This document shows positions 47,338 to 61,620 of a DNA stretch of 64,000 bases, in pieces. The stretch is from Fremontodendron californicum. Lineage: Eukaryota > Streptophyta > Magnoliopsida > Malvales > Malvaceae. Location of the stretch: NCBI GenBank assembly GCA_030761205.1, contig JAULJL010000020.1, positions 4,221,001 to 4,285,000 on the forward strand, in the 5' to 3' direction. A program made the position numbers and the translations under genes. Below the pieces are notes generated by a model. The model was not told where the DNA came from. It searched no databases and worked only from the letters and a program-made list of their open reading frames with translations. Numbering within the stretch: the stretch's first letter is position 1; each line of letters opens with the position of its first letter.

Positions 47338-47768
47338 GCGCAGGATTTAGGGACTATGCTGACGTAATGGGTGAGCTAAATAAGGATCTATCCAATATAA
47401 AACCGGAAACTGTTTGTCAATTAAAAATCCGGTTCAATTCTTCAACTTTCTCAGCTCACCGTGTCTACCAAGAAATAGATATTTTTGGTACTTTCCGGGT
47501 TCAATTTTTCCTTACTTTTTTTTTTTTTTTTCATTCAATTTTGCAAATATAGATTTTCAATTTTCATCACTAGGTTGACTCTCTTGTTAATTGTTATGAC
47601 TTATGAAGGGGAAGAGCCAAACTTTTATTTAAACAAATGCCAATCGAGTGGTATTTTTAATTTTACGACCTCAAGTATTAAAATAACTTTTATTCAAAAA
47701 TTAAAACATTGTTGGTAGTAATTGATAGTAAGTGTCTCTTTTCCTTAAAATTATTGTTATAAAATATT

Positions 47769-47919
47769 GGGATAATGTGTAAATTTATCATTATATTTAC
47801 GTGAGTAATTCAAATTTATCATCATATTTTAAATTTGAGAAAATAAAAAGTTCTATTAAAAACTGTTTTACAATTTTAAAAATGATATGGTGGAAGGAAA
47901 AAAAATTAAAATCCAAAAT
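47769..47919. mobile_element. Left remnant of the Mutator-type MITE
   Basis: Same sequence as 2959-3108. The right half and its inverted repeat are missing because of the 1080-bp deletion. Confidence 0.7.
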
Positions 47920-47921
47920 GA

Positions 47922-48207
47922 TATGGATATATCACTTAATTCAAGCTCATATATAATAAAATTAGCATATATTGTCCAAATGAGCATATTTTAATCACAA
48001 ATAAGATATTTACTATTTTGGGTACATGAAAAGGCTTGAATCATTGACCAATATTTTTCATTGTGGATTCAGTCTCTCCTTAATTAGTCTTGAAATGTCA
48101 ATGTCAACTCAACTAGGATGCTCTCACCTAATGCGTCATCACTCATCATAGTTTCTTCGTTAGCTCACCCTCCACGTCATCACAATTCATAAACCCCTTA
48201 ATACGAA
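47922..48207. repeat. Dispersed TGACGTGG block, copy 2 of 4
   Basis: Near-identical to 4191-4476. Because of the deletion it now starts about 0.72 kb upstream of the gene 2 ATG. Confidence 0.6.
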
Positions 48208-48909
48208 TCTATAATAATAACTAATAATAAAAACTATCCCATATTGAATAGAATAGAATTTGAACGGTAAACGAATAGAGCGTTCGATGTATTGTTCGTG
48301 AATCATTCGGTATTTGTTTGTTTATGTTCATTTATTAAGTTAAATAAACAATCATGAACAAAATTTTTATGTTCATTTATTAAACGAATGAGTTCGAACA
48401 AAAGTGTGTTCAGTTCGTTTATGTTCACGAACAAGCTCGTTTATAGTTCATTTAAAGCTCGTTTATTAGATCGTTTAAAGCTCATTTATGTTCGATTATA
48501 AATAATACTATTATTTTATATTTCATTTCATTTATTTATAATATTTTATTTTATTAATTTATACTCAAATAATTTTATTAAAAAATATCAAAAATAAAAA
48601 ATAAAACTTACCTAATCCTATATTTTTAACTTTTCACTCTTCGACTCTTTCATACCTTTTTCTTTCAAGGTTCCAACGGCACCCTTATTCTCAAAACCTA
48701 ATTTATACTTTTAAGTTCCATAATTTAGAATTTAAAAGTTTTGCTTTAATGACAACTCATCTTAGGTAATAATTATAATTTGAGGGTTAATTAGGGAATC
48801 TAATTAATACTTATTTTTTATGTTCATAGGACTCAAGTGGTATTTTTAATTAGATTAGGGATAATTTTGTTCTTTTCTTTATAATAATTTCTTTTAAAAG
48901 TTTTTTTTT

Positions 48910-50290
48910 AATTTTTAAATGATATATTTAAAGAGGTTGGTCCGCACACTGACACGCTAGGCGATTTAAGATCCGTACTCGACCCGTTTAAAAAAATAAA
49001 TAAAAAACAAATTTATTTTAATAATTATTTTAGTTTTTTATTTTATTTTTAAATCATGTATGTAAAGGGTTGGTCCGCACGCTAACTTGCGGGTCGATTT
49101 AAGATTCTTACTCAACTCATACGAAAAAAAGTTGATTTTTTATTATTTTAATTTTAAATGATGTATTTAAAGAGGTTGATCCGCACATTTATTCGTAAGT
49201 CGATTTAGAATTCGTACTTGATTCGTTTGGAAAAAAAATATAAAAAGTTTTATTTTATTAATTAATTTTTTATTTTATTTTTAAATAATGTATTTAAAGA
49301 GGTTGGTCCGCATGTTGACTCGCGTGTAGATTTAGGATCCTTTAGAAGGAGGAAAGAGAAAAAAAAGATGAGAAAGATTTGTGCGTTAATATCGTATTTG
49401 TATTTTTTTCATGTTCATGTTATTTTTTTTTTGTTATAAGTATATGTTCGTGTTGTGTTCGTATTATTTTTCGTGTTCGTGTTATTTTTTTTTGTGTGTT
49501 CAAAGTATTATAAATTTATATAAATTTTTATATGTTAATAATTCATTTTATATAGATTTTGACACGTTTGTATATTTGTGTTGTGTTCATGTTATTTTTG
49601 TGTCGTGTCGTATTTTAATTATTTTTTTTCATGTGTTCGTGTCATGTTTCAATTCATATAAATATTTTGCATAGTTTGTCATTGTGATCCAATTTAGAAA
49701 AAAAATATATGTATTCATGTTGTGTCTCAATTCATTCCATATTTTGTATAATTTGTTATAATGATTCAATTTAGTGAAAAATTGTATATCCGTAACATAT
49801 TTGTGTTAATTTATCGTGCGTTTAAAATATTATAAATTTTTACACGTTAATAATTTATTTTATGTAGATTTTGACACGTTCGTGTATTTGTGTCGTATTC
49901 ATGTTATTTTTCGTATTGTGTTTTAATTATTTTTTTATATTGTGTTTGAATCGTATAATCATGTTGTGTTCGAAATTGTCAAGTCTAATTGACACTATTT
50001 AAATAACTCACAATTTCGTGTTGTGCGTCATCATGTTCGAGTTATTTTTTCTGTTATAATCGTATTCAAGTTATTATATATTTATATAAATTTTGACATG
50101 TTAATAATTCGTTTTATGTAGATTTTGACACGTTCGTGTATTTTTGTCGTGTTTATGTTATTTTTGTGTCATATCGTGATATAATTATTTTTCTCATGTT
50201 ATGTTTATATCGTATAATTATGTTGTGTCTGAAATTGTCGGATGTAATTGACCATATTCAAATAACTCTCAATTTTATACCAGGTGTTAT
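48910..50290. repeat. Unit 2 copies of the GGTTGGTCCGCAC tandem repeat and the GACACGTTCGTG modules
   Basis: Counterparts of 5180-6480. They include one extra short module (about 49437-49495, GTGTTGTGTTCGTATTATT) relative to unit 1. No coding content. Confidence 0.5.
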
Positions 50291-50299
50291 ATAAGAATA

Positions 50300-52259
50300 T
50301 AAATTATTATTTTTCTAAATTATTATATTTACCCCTCTTGCTTTTTTATCTTTCAAATTTATTATAAAATATCAATTCAAATTCGATAACATATTCGCAA
50401 TAAAATGCGAGTATTTATCTAATAAATAATAACATTGGACCCGATTTACCTAACCGTCCGTCATTCCCTATGGGAATGACAGACATCAAAATAGCCACAT
50501 GTTTTTATTTTTTTATCTATCACCTGCACAACCGGTTAATATTTTGACACGAAAATTTTTTTCCCGAATGGAAGCCCAAATTACTTTAGATGAAAAGATT
50601 TTAATCTTTAAAAACAATATAGTAGCCTGAAAATAAAACCCTTTAGGGTTTACGTTCTTTGCTGCTTTTAATCATTAAAAATTTTATACCAATTCAATTT
50701 ATAAATCCGGGTTCCTTTTTTTCTTTTTTTTACAAAGTTTTTTTAATCAGTTTTTTAATTTTATATAACACACGAATAATTTAGTTTTCAATTCTAATAA
50801 TTAATAATAGATAAATTTTTTTCTTAATAACTAAATATTAAAATCAATTAATAGATAAAACGATTTTGAGTCTACTTGATAAAAAAATTTGAACTTATTA
50901 ATATTTCTTTTATCTTATATATAAGTGTTGGATATATTGAGTCTATTTGGTAAAATAATTTCTAACTTATTAGTATTTTTCATCTTAAATAGATATAAAA
51001 ATTTTTAGTCTACTTGACATATGTGTTTTTATTGTATATAATATTCATATCATAGTTATCAAAGCCGGATCAACTAATAAATCGTTCAAAGTATCGAATC
51101 ATCGAGTTAATAGTTCAATTGCTGAATTAATTGGATCAATATAAATATTTTAAAAAATTAATTATGTGATATATAATAAATTATATTTTATATAATTTTT
51201 ATACTTAAAAGTTAAAACTTATAGCGTAATATAAGTAAAAAATTATCATATAATTAAAAATATATAAAATAAGTTTAACTTACAAAATTAAATTCAAACT
51301 TTTACTATACAAATAACTCAAAAACTTTTTGTTTTTTTTGTTTACTTTGTAATTTTAAGTTTGTACTTTATTTGTAACTTATTTTTAAATTTTTTAAGTT
51401 ATTCGAAATTATTTAAAATATATTATTTAATAAATTGACATGAAAACCCTTATATTTGATTAAAAAACTAAATTAATCATGATTTTAAGATTATTCTTAT
51501 TAATTTATATAAATCAAATCACCTAGTTCAATAAAAATTCGATTAATTCATCGATTTAATAATTAAATTATCGGTTCACAAAAATTTAATTGAAGTTAAA
51601 TGCATGAATAGTTTAATAACAAAACAAAATCGATTTCAGCACCGAATCAATTATCTCCGGTTTAACCGATTCGATCATATAATTTATTATGAAGACATAT
51701 ATTACTATAAACTAAAAAAGTGTTGGACCCAAAAGTAAAGACACATGCAGTGAGGTTAGGACGGAACCCAACACTAAAATATTTTACTTAAGTAGTAGTT
51801 TAGTGTACCGAGTACAAGAGTTAACCGGTTATAACTTAAAAAGGCTATTGATGGAGAAATGTCCGTAATTTCCAAAAGAAATCACGGACTGTCAGTGTAA
51901 GATTTTTCAATAACATTTGATGTATAAGTCTGACAATGAATTTTAATATTTCATTAAAAAATTAATTACTAACTTTAACCAATAATTTTTAATTCTAACC
52001 TTAACTCTTAACTCTTAATCCTTAATTATTATTCTTTAATCCGATAAATGATATCATAAAATATACTGTCAAAATATAAATTTATACATATATCAAATAT
52101 AAGTCCATAACATATATCCATTACTATTCTCATTGATTTTATTTTTATCATTTATTCTAAATAATTTTTTTTTTACTAAACTTTAATATTCTTACCTTTT
52201 TAATTAAAATTTATTTTTTATATTAAAAGCCCTAGAAGTAGAACTTCATTTTTTTTCAA

Positions 52260-52295
<36 letters not shown>

Positions 52296-53220
52296 CCCGC
52301 AAGTTAAATAAAGATAATAAATTTTAAATAAAAATAACATTTTTTTTACAAATTATTATTTATACATCTTTAATAATAAAGTTTTTAAATAATACAAGCG
52401 AAATTAAAATATTATCATGTGCTTTATATATATATCTATTATCTATAATAATAATAATAATAATAATAATATATATAAAATCACGAATATGAAACTGACG
52501 AAAATATCCATTATTATTTATTATAATACTAAATTACCGTTAGCATAATGTTTTATTATTATTATATTACGAGATTATATTTTTAATACTTTAATTAAAT
52601 TTTTTTTATAATCAATACAAACTCTTCATATTCATGTTGAATTACACTTTCACTGCAATTTAAATTATTCCAACGAGTCAATGAATAGTTTTAGTGTAAT
52701 TTTTATTTAATTGGTATTGCAGTTATATACCAATTAAAACTAAGATTTTCTACTATAAAATAGATGCATTAGTATCTCATTATTCCAACGTTTATTTGCA
52801 TATCGCATGAGGTTTGTTGTTTCTTATAACATCTAATGTTTAGGGATTTGCATATTGTATGAGGTTGGTCGGGTCAATTTGAGTAGGATCAATTCAAGTA
52901 TTAAAAAATTCGGGTCGATTTCGGGTTCAGGTCATTTCAAGTTTGGGTCACTTCTGGTTCGGGTCATCTCGGCTCGAATCATTTCGGGTTAAGATTGTTC
53001 GGGTTTGACACTTAGGTTCGAATCATTCTGGTTCAGGTTATTCGGATTCGGATCATTTTGGATTCAATTTATTAATTTTTAAAATCGAATAAGATTAAAC
53101 ATAAATAAATTATTTGACTAAATCAGATTTTGTTATAATTTTATTGAAAGATAAAAAAAAAAAAAGGATATTATTATGTATTTGAAATCATTATCTGAAT
53201 CTATTTAAATATGGGTCCGC
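50300..53220. other. AT-rich non-genic DNA upstream of gene 2
   Basis: Counterpart of 6500-9420. It includes the AAT microsatellite at 52260-52296 and the TTCGGGTT repeat at about 52865-53075. No gene seen. Confidence 0.55.
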
Positions 53221-53304
53221 TTAACTGGTGCTTATAAGCAAGAATTATTTATTTACCATTTCAAGAAAGTTTTTTGCATTTAATATATTACTTTTATTGA
53301 ATTC

Positions 53305-54713
53305 AAAAAAAAATAATACATTAATTGTACTTTTCTTTCTATATATAGTACCTTAACCAGTGCTTATAGACACTGATTAATATTTTCTTTTAAATATTTG
53401 TAAAATAAATAAAATTTTATATTTATTGAAAAGATCAAACATTGATACATATCCCTTAATAATAAAAAATTTACCAATATATCACTTAATTCCAGCTCAT
53501 ATATAATAAAATTAGCATATATTGTCCAAAGGAGCATATTTTAATCAAAAATAAGATATTTACTGTTTTCGATACATGAAAAAGCTTGAATTATTGACCA
53601 ATAGTTTTTCTTTGTGGATTCACTCTCTCCTTAATTAGTCTTGAAATGTCAACTCAACTAGGATGCTCTCACCTAATGCGTCAATCGTCATCATAATTTC
53701 TTCGATAGCTCACCCTCCACGTCATCACAATTCATTAATCCGAATTAAGTAATAACATACATCCATTACGATTCTCATTCTCATTCATTTTATTTTTATC
53801 ATTTATTCTAAACAATTTATATTTTTTACTAAAACTTTAATATTCTTACCTTTTTAATTAAAATAGTATTTATTATCACATACATTGACATGTAAATGTT
53901 GAATGATTTATTTATTTTTGAATATATAATTGTATATTTTAAAAATAAATAAAAATTATAAAATGCATATTAACTAAAATTTGCATGTAAAATTTATTTC
54001 ATGTATAAATTATATCAAATTATTATATTATTTTTAATATTAATGCAAAATTAATTATGAAGATAAAAAAATTATGTAAATTTAACTTTTTATTTATATC
54101 AAATAAATTAATTCACTTTTTAAAATTAGTGAAAAAATTAAAACTTTTAAGATAAAGTAATTCTAAATAACTTTTTAATTTTTATTTTTATTATCAAATT
54201 AATTCATTTAACGAAAGTGTTTTAATAAAATTAAACTTCTTACTTATAAATAAGACAAATCTTATTAATAATAAAAAATATATAAAATGGTAATTTAGAA
54301 ATATAGTGAACAACGATGACTATTTTCGTCAGTTTAAAAGATTTGTTTCATATACAAATTAGATCAATTATTATATTAATTTTAATATTAATACAAAATT
54401 AATTATGAAGATAAAAAATTTAATGTAAATTTTAACTTTTTATTTATATCAAATAAATTAATTCACTTTTAAAAGATTAATGAAAAATTAAAACTTTTAA
54501 AAAGAAGCAATTCTACATAAATTTTTAATTTTCTATTTATTATCAAATTAATTCATTTAACGAAAATGTTTTAATGAAATTAAACTTCTTATTTATAAAT
54601 TAGATAAATCTTATTAATAAGGGTCAATGAGCAAAGACTTATAGTTTTAGTGTAATTCTCACTTAATTGGTATTAAAATTAAGATTTCCTGCTATAAATA
54701 GATGCATTAGCAT
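53305..54713. other. Segment kept only in unit 2
   Basis: It contains a third copy of the TGACGTGG block (53478-53735), a short block homologous to 8325-8410 (about 53760-53870), and two direct repeats of about 350 bp (about 53995-54290 and 54345-54640; shared AATTAATTATGAAGATAAAA). No reading frame of interest. Unit 1 lost this stretch. Confidence 0.6.
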
Positions 54714-55351
54714 CAGGGTTATCGGTACCGTACCGGTCAGTACGTACCGTTTTTAAGGTAAACCGAAACGATACGAGTCTAGTCCCATTCCGATTTTGGT
54801 ACCGGCCCGTACCGGTCGTACCGGCCTGTACCGATCTGTATCTATCAATATCGGTCAGTACCGGTTGGTACAAGATTTTGATTTTTTTAATTTTTTATTT
54901 AAAAATTCACTTATTTGAATTTTTAAACCATTTTCAATATTTTTTATGTCATTATCATTTTTATTTTTTTTCATAATTATATTTAAAAATATTTAAATAT
55001 ATATATATTCATTAAATTAGGTTATTGAACATAATTAATAATCATTTAATTTTTTAAAACATTTTAATATTTATTTTACTAAAAATTTTAGATATTAAAT
55101 ATTTAAAATTTATATTTGTATAAATATATATATATATATATATATACATGTAATGGATATATATTTGCATGTATATATAATATATATATTTTATTAAAAA
55201 ACTTGAAAATAGTATATATATATATATATATGAAAAATTATTTTAAAAATGTCGGTAAACCCGAAACGGTACGCCGAAAAACACCGGAACCGATACGTAC
55301 CAGTACCAGAACAAAAAGTGTACGTCCACCGGTACGGTACTGACTACCTTG
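54714..55351. mobile_element. hAT-type MITE, complete (638 bp), family copy 2
   Basis: The 8-bp target duplication ATTAGCAT is at 54706-54713 and 55352-55359. Ends are CAGGGTTATCGGTACCGTAC and, read from the other end, CAAGGTAGTCAGTACCGTAC, with about 20 of the first 24 positions matching. 8-bp duplications and CARGG termini are hAT superfamily features. Both sub-termini are rich in GTACCG/CGGTAC motifs and the centre is extremely AT-rich with TA runs. No transposase. Confidence 0.85.
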
Positions 55352-57424
55352 ATTAGCATCCCATTATTCCAACGTTTAAGGGTTTGCATATCGCATGAGG
55401 TTTGTTGTTTCTTATTGCATCTAATGTTTAGGGATTTGCATATTGTATGCGATTTTCTGCTTTTTTTAAAAAAAAAAAAAAATTGTTAGAATTTTTTTTA
55501 TAAAATAGATGCATTAGCATCCAACGTTTAGGGGTTTGCATACCGCATGAGGTTTTTTGCTTTTTTTTTTGTTAGAATAGTTTTTGTTTTTTCATTCACT
55601 ATCATAACAACTTCTTCTTTTGCATCTTTCGGCAGATTTTGGCATATTGCAGATTCAATAGGTTTAAAAAATTTTGTTTCAACAATTTTTTTTTTAGGTA
55701 TTTGGTAAGTTGTTCTTTTTTCTTTTAATACGGTTTATTGCTTCTTATTTTTTTCTTAGATTTATTTTGGTCTAAGTAGATTTTGACATATTGCAAATTG
55801 TTTTTAAAAAAATTCTTTCATCACAAAGGTTTTTGACATCTTTTGAACTCACGAAAATATTCTTTATTGTATTATTAAATTGACATTAGAATAATATTTT
55901 ATTATTATATTATATATTGTAAGATTTATGGAATTATATTTTTTTGAATTTTTATCCAAACATTCGGTCAAAATAAGATAATGATATTTTCATTGATTTA
56001 AATTTAATCATTTATTTTTATATTGTTTCATAATTACTAAGTTTTGCTCTACAGTTATTATTATCTCTTATTTGTCTATTTTTATTTTATATGTTTAATT
56101 TGTGTTTGTGTAATTTTTTATGAATACTTAATCTGCTAAAAATAAAAAATCAATTTTTTTTTTATAATCAATACAAAATCATATTATCAATTAATTCATT
56201 ATTTTGAAACATAAAGAGTGATAATAAATATTAGTTAATCTAAAATATGTGATAGCTATGATGCAATAAATATTTTTTTTAGAATTATTCAATCATAATC
56301 ATAAATACAGGACTTTGGGAGATAAGTTCAAAAATTACAATCCTTCGGTAAAAAAACTCATAGATCTATATTCTATACTTACCAAATTGAATAGATCATC
56401 TATAGTACAAGAAATTATTAGGTAAACATTATTTTTTATCACGTTATTCGTGATTTCATCTAATAATATCATGACAAATCATTATCTTCTCCACATTATA
56501 TTTAATCGAGCTAAAATGATTTTTTTTTTTTTTCAAACATCATTAACTACTCAGAAAAGAAGGAAAAACATGGAGGCTTGTTCCCTAAGCAATTTTAGAC
56601 GAAATCAGCCATGTTCTAGCATTCAAGTTTTCTTATTCCTTCCCTTCTCGATTAATTCACTCAAACACTTGGAACGGCATGTGCATTTGGTTTCAAGGAT
56701 GTTAGTTCTGGAAAAATTGAAGGACAACCATCAACCTATTTTATTTAACTTCAAAAAATATTCAGCCAATCTTGTCAGATAATCCTTTAAAAGGTGTTCG
56801 AGTAAATTTTTGAAGGTGGTTAGGTCAAGATTGAGAGAGGCTTGTAAGGATAGAAAATATCAGAGGATTTCGAAATTTGATTTCTGGGATGTGTTTCAAT
56901 ATCTGAGTCTGTGAATATTTCAAAGAGTATTGGGATGACAGAAAGAATAAGAAAGGGTATACGTCAAATGTTTTACATATTTAATAATCCAGTTTGACGA
57001 GCTCAACATGAGTCCAATATGGATATTTGATTTCAATGTTTTATATATGAAAAATAGAGATATTAGATTTTAGTTTAGTTTCAATCTGAACTGAGGATAT
57101 TGTTTTTTTTACATGATTTTTTTTTTTCTGGTCAACCGTTTGTGAGTTCACACTATTTGATGAAGCTAATTTTATGTGAAGAATTATTTGAAGAAAATGA
57201 TGATTTGACATGATATTAATGGAATATTTTACCTAACAATTTCTCGTATAATACTAGAGATAAAAACTACATTTTAGTATAAATAAAAAATAAATAAAAA
57301 AAACCCTACAATTGTTATGATCCTCGAGCCGCCTTAGACACTCCGAAAGGTAAGAAGCTATGCTTAACTCAACCCTCCACAGCAAAGATCACTGCTTCTA
57401 TGAGTTCTGTGTTCATTTGCTATT
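55352..57424. other. AT-rich non-genic DNA, right part of unit 2
   Basis: Counterpart of 10081-12155, near-identical. No gene recognised. Confidence 0.5.
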
Positions 57425-58640
57425 AGAGTTAAAATCGAATTATTATAATAAATTATATAAAATTTCAGATAAATTGAGATACGACACAAACACTAAATGA
57501 AAAAATAATTAAAAATGACAAAACACTAAAAATAACATGAACACGACACGAAAACACGAATGTGTCAAAATCTATATAAAACAAATTATTAACGTGTAAA
57601 AATTTATATAAATTTATAATACTTTAAAATAACAAAAAAATAACACGAATACGTCATGAAAAACAAATTTTTCTCTAAATTGAATTACTATAACAAATTA
57701 TGTAAAATATGTCATGAATTGAGATACGGCACGGACACACAAATTTTTTTCTAAATTGAATAACAATAACAAACTATACAAAATATGAAATGAATTAAGA
57801 CACGACACGAACAAAACATAAGAAAAATAATTAAAACATAACACGAATACACGAACGTGTCAAAATATACATAAAAAAATTATTAACGTGTAAAAATTTA
57901 TATAAATTTAAACACACAAAAAAATAACACGAACACACAAATTTTTATCCGTTGGGGAATTTTTGTAATATTTATTAAATTTTAATTAAATTACTAATGA
58001 TAAATAAATATAAGCTGAATCATATTGAATAATTTTTTATGTTTTAATATAGTAAGTAAATAAATTTAAAGTTAAAATCGAACTACTATGATAAATTATG
58101 TAAAATATAGGATGAATTGAAATAGAACAAAAACACAATATGAGAAAATAATTAAAACACGACATGAAAAACAACATAAACACAACATGAATATACAAAC
58201 ATGTCAAAATCTATATAAAACGAATTATTAACGTGTAAAATTTTATATAAATTTGTAACACTTTAAACACACAAAAAAAAAAACACGAACACGTCACGAA
58301 TACACAATTTTTTTTTTAAAAATTGAATCACTATAATAAATTATGCAAAATATGTCATTAATTGAGGCACGACACGAACATACAAATTTTTTTCTAAATT
58401 GAATCACAATAACAAATTATGCAAAATATGAAATGAATTGAGACACGACACGAATACAACAAAGAAAAAATAATTAAAACACAACACGAAAAATAAGATG
58501 AACATTACACGAATACACGAATGTGTTAAAATATACATAACACAAATTATTAAAGTATAAAAATTTATATAAATTTATAATACTTTAAACACACACAAAA
58601 TAACATAAACACACAAATTTTTATATTTTTTTTCTCTTTT
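57425..58640 (-). repeat. Inverted array of GACACGTTCGTG modules
   Basis: On the minus strand the modules read as in 5640-6480 (TTTTGACACGTTCGTGTATTCG, ACACGTTAATAATT, TTATAAATTTATATAAATTT). At least four degenerate modules are present. A TTTTTT/AAAAAAA hairpin-like stretch lies at 58620-58680. Confidence 0.5.
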
Positions 58641-58740
58641 TTTTTCTTTCTCTTTTTTTTCAAAAAAAAAAAGAAAAAAAGCCCAGATATCGCCACCTTA
58701 AAGATGTATGTAGTCAAAAATATATAATTTTATAGATTAC

Positions 58741-58985
58741 CATATATTGTCCAAAAGAGCATATGTTAATCCTCCAAATATTTAACTAACAAATAAGATA
58801 TTTACTCCTTTAATTTGGTACATGAAAAAGCTTGAATTATTGACCAACATTTTCCTTTGTGGGTTCACTTTTTGCTTAATTAGTCTTGAAATGTCAACTA
58901 GGATGCCGTCACCTAATTCGTCATCATGTTCCTTCGTTAGCTCATCCTATACGTCATCACAATTCATAAGCCCCTTAATCCGAAT
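58741..58985. repeat. Dispersed TGACGTGG block, copy 4 of 4 (diverged)
   Basis: Related to 4191-4476 over its length (CATATATTGTCCAAAAGAGC at the start, TACGTCATCACAATTCATAA at the end). The GG of the motif is lost (TGACGTAT on the minus strand). It lies about 3.1 kb downstream of the gene 3 stop. Confidence 0.55.
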
Positions 58986-59051
58986 AAGGCCTCCTTTAGA
59001 AAGGAAAAAAAAAATCGGTTTGGGGAAAGTGTATTTGAAAAGTGTTATGAA

Positions 59052-59702
59052 GAGAGATATTGATATCGTATCAATATCAATTGTATCGATAAATATATAT
59101 CGTTTTTAAGATAAATCGAAATTGTACGAGTATTGTTTCGTTTTGATTTTGGTATCGGCCCGTATCGGTCGTACCGGCCTGTATCGGTCAATATCGATCA
59201 GTATCAGTACGTACCGGTTGGTACAAGATTTTGATTTTTTAAATTTTTTAAATTTAAAATTTCATTTATTTAAATTTTTTAATCAATTTTAATATTTTTT
59301 ATGTCATAATCATTTTTATTTTTTTAATAATTATATTTATATATATATATATATGTTTATTAAATTAGGTTATTGAACATAATTAATAATAATTTACTTT
59401 ATTTTTTTAACATTTTAATATTTATTTTACTTATTTGATGTTTAAAAATTTTAGATATTAAATATTTAAAATTTGTGTTTGTATAAAAATATATGTATAC
59501 ATATAATGGATGTATATTTGTATGTGTATATAATATATTTTTATTAAAAAACTTGAAAATAGGCTATACATATAGATATATTAAAAAATATTTAAAAAAA
59601 TGCTAGTAAACCCGAAATGGTACGTCGAAATACACCGTTATCGGTACGTACCAGTACCAGAACAAAAATGGTACGCCTACCGGTACGGTACTGACTACCT
59701 TG
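59052..59702. mobile_element. hAT-type MITE, complete (651 bp), family copy 3
   Basis: An exact 8-bp target duplication GTTATGAA lies at 59044-59051 and 59703-59710. The right end (CGGTACGGTACTGACTACCTTG region) is intact. The left end is decayed, largely by C-to-T and G-to-A changes, relative to 54714-55351. The insertion site is independent, which confirms the element's boundaries. Confidence 0.85.
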
Positions 59703-59710
59703 GTTATGAA

Positions 59711-61620
59711 AGTTTGTTGTGAAAAAAGTGTGGTTTGAGATTTTTGAGTGTTTAACATTGCTGTGAAAAAATACTGTGATAAGATAAAATGTCTAAAAAA
59801 GATATCATATTAAAAAGTAATGAATAAATTATTTTTAATACTAATTGAGTAAATTAATAGTATTAAGATGTATAAAAATAAAATTTTAAAATTTAATTCT
59901 GAAAATTTATATAAAATTTTTTTAATTTTTTTAAATAAAATTCTTTCATCCTATAAATAATTATTATATTCTTTTTATAATTTCAAAATATATAAATATA
60001 TCATTAGTTGATAACATTTTATATTTAAGATAAAATCTACAAAATAACAATTATGTATACATCATATAATATTAAAATAATATATAAATATGTACTATAT
60101 AAATTATTTAATTGGTATAAAAGTCATTATACCTATAAAATATAAAATTTCAACAGCAAACACACTTTCAAAGTGTATTTGCGGTTGGTTCAAAAATTTC
60201 AACCAAAATAGGTTTTTTTCTATAAACCTTGAGCTTTTGGACAGCCAACCATAATCTTAAACGAGTCTTATCCATTACGATTTTCATTTAATTTTTATAA
60301 TTTATTATAAATAATTTATATTTTTTTTACTAAAACTTTAACTTACCTTTTTAATTAAAATTTATTTATTTTTTATATTAAAAGCCCTAGAAGTAGGACT
60401 TCAATTTTTTCAAAATAATAATAATAAAATATGAATAAATGGAAGATCAAAGTTGACTTCTTTTTTATGAATTAAATATATAAGCGTTTGGTTAATAGAT
60501 GTCTATATGAATCAATTAAAAATTATTTAATTATTATTTAAAAAAAGTATATTTAATATATTATTTTTATTAAATTCAAAAATATATAATTTATTAATTA
60601 TATTTCTTTATAAATATTACCTTAATTAATATCATTAAATATTGATTAATATTTTTTAAATTATAGTAAAAAAAATTAATTTAGTAAACAAATTAAATTA
60701 ATAATTAACAAATCAATTCAGTTAGAACTTGAATTTAAAACTTAAAAATTTGTGGTCTTGTCAACTCAAAGTTAACTTCGTATTGGAAAAATATTTAAAT
60801 ATATGTGAGACATGTTTCCTTATTATTTGACGAATGCTTTGACCCAAAAGAGAAGACCTTTTTATTTTATTTTATTTTATTTACAAGAGATTGAGATTGA
60901 GTGGGAAGAAGAATAGAGTTTGAACCTAGACTGGATGACTGTTCTTTAATTTTTTAAATGTAAAACACTAAAAGCTCCCTTTGAGTCTTTGACAATCAGT
61001 CGGATCTAGAGATGTCAATTGCACCCCAATTCAAAGGGGAATCCCATTTTTATCAAAGTGGTAATGAGTAAGATTAAGATACCTTATATATAGGATTAAT
61101 ATTTTATGCATTAACAGTATATAGGATTATACATTATCAGTACATCTTACGATCCCACGTATTAATGTTAGGTTGTAGGAGTTAGTGGTTAGATATTAGT
61201 GGTTAGAATTAGAGGTTAGTGATTAGTTTTTTATGAAGTGTTAGTATAAGATACATTGTCAGTGTATGGGATCTATGCGCTGACAATGCATCAAAAATGA
61301 ACTCTTATATATATATATATATGTATATTTGATAAATAATTTTTTATATTATAAATTTGTAGTGTTAATGGGTTATATATTCAAAAGGCAATATTCCACT
61401 GTCCCATATCCGTCACGTTGATATACTTAATCCCAACTCCGAAAAAAACATAAAGATTATTAATTTTTTTCTTTTAAAAATGTGCTTATATTGATATAAA
61501 TTAAAGCCATATTTATAGAAACATTTTTATATTTAATGTATTATTAATTTCTTTTCAATCTGATTAAATTAATACATTAAATAAATTTTTTTCTAAAATA
61601 ATAATTTAATTGATCTTAAG
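59711..61620. other. Spacer downstream of gene 3, partly homologous to the gene 2 spacer
   Basis: AT-rich with no gene. 60270-60435 matches 8325-8480 (AAAAGCCCTAGAAGTAG). 60430-60800 matches 43910-44340. 60940-61080 matches 44675-44810 plus 45228-45260. These collinear matches show that the gene 3 region is an older copy of the same ancestral unit. Confidence 0.6.

Larger units (their letters stand above)
44968..57424. repeat. Duplicated unit 2 (gene 2 and its upstream region)
   Basis: Counterpart of 1-12155. Differences from unit 1: no LINE tail at the 45280 site, 8 extra bases in intron 1 of the gene, one GCTTT unit fewer in the 5' UTR, a 1080-bp deletion between 47919 and 47920 (bases equivalent to 3109-4188), and about 1.49 kb retained at 53305-54789 that unit 1 has lost. 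Confidence 0.93.

Noticed and set aside
1..57424. Units 1 and 2 as a certain assembly artefact
   Set aside because: An artefact cannot be excluded from sequence alone. However, the units differ by several clean structural events and are separated by 33 kb, so I report a real duplication with that caveat.
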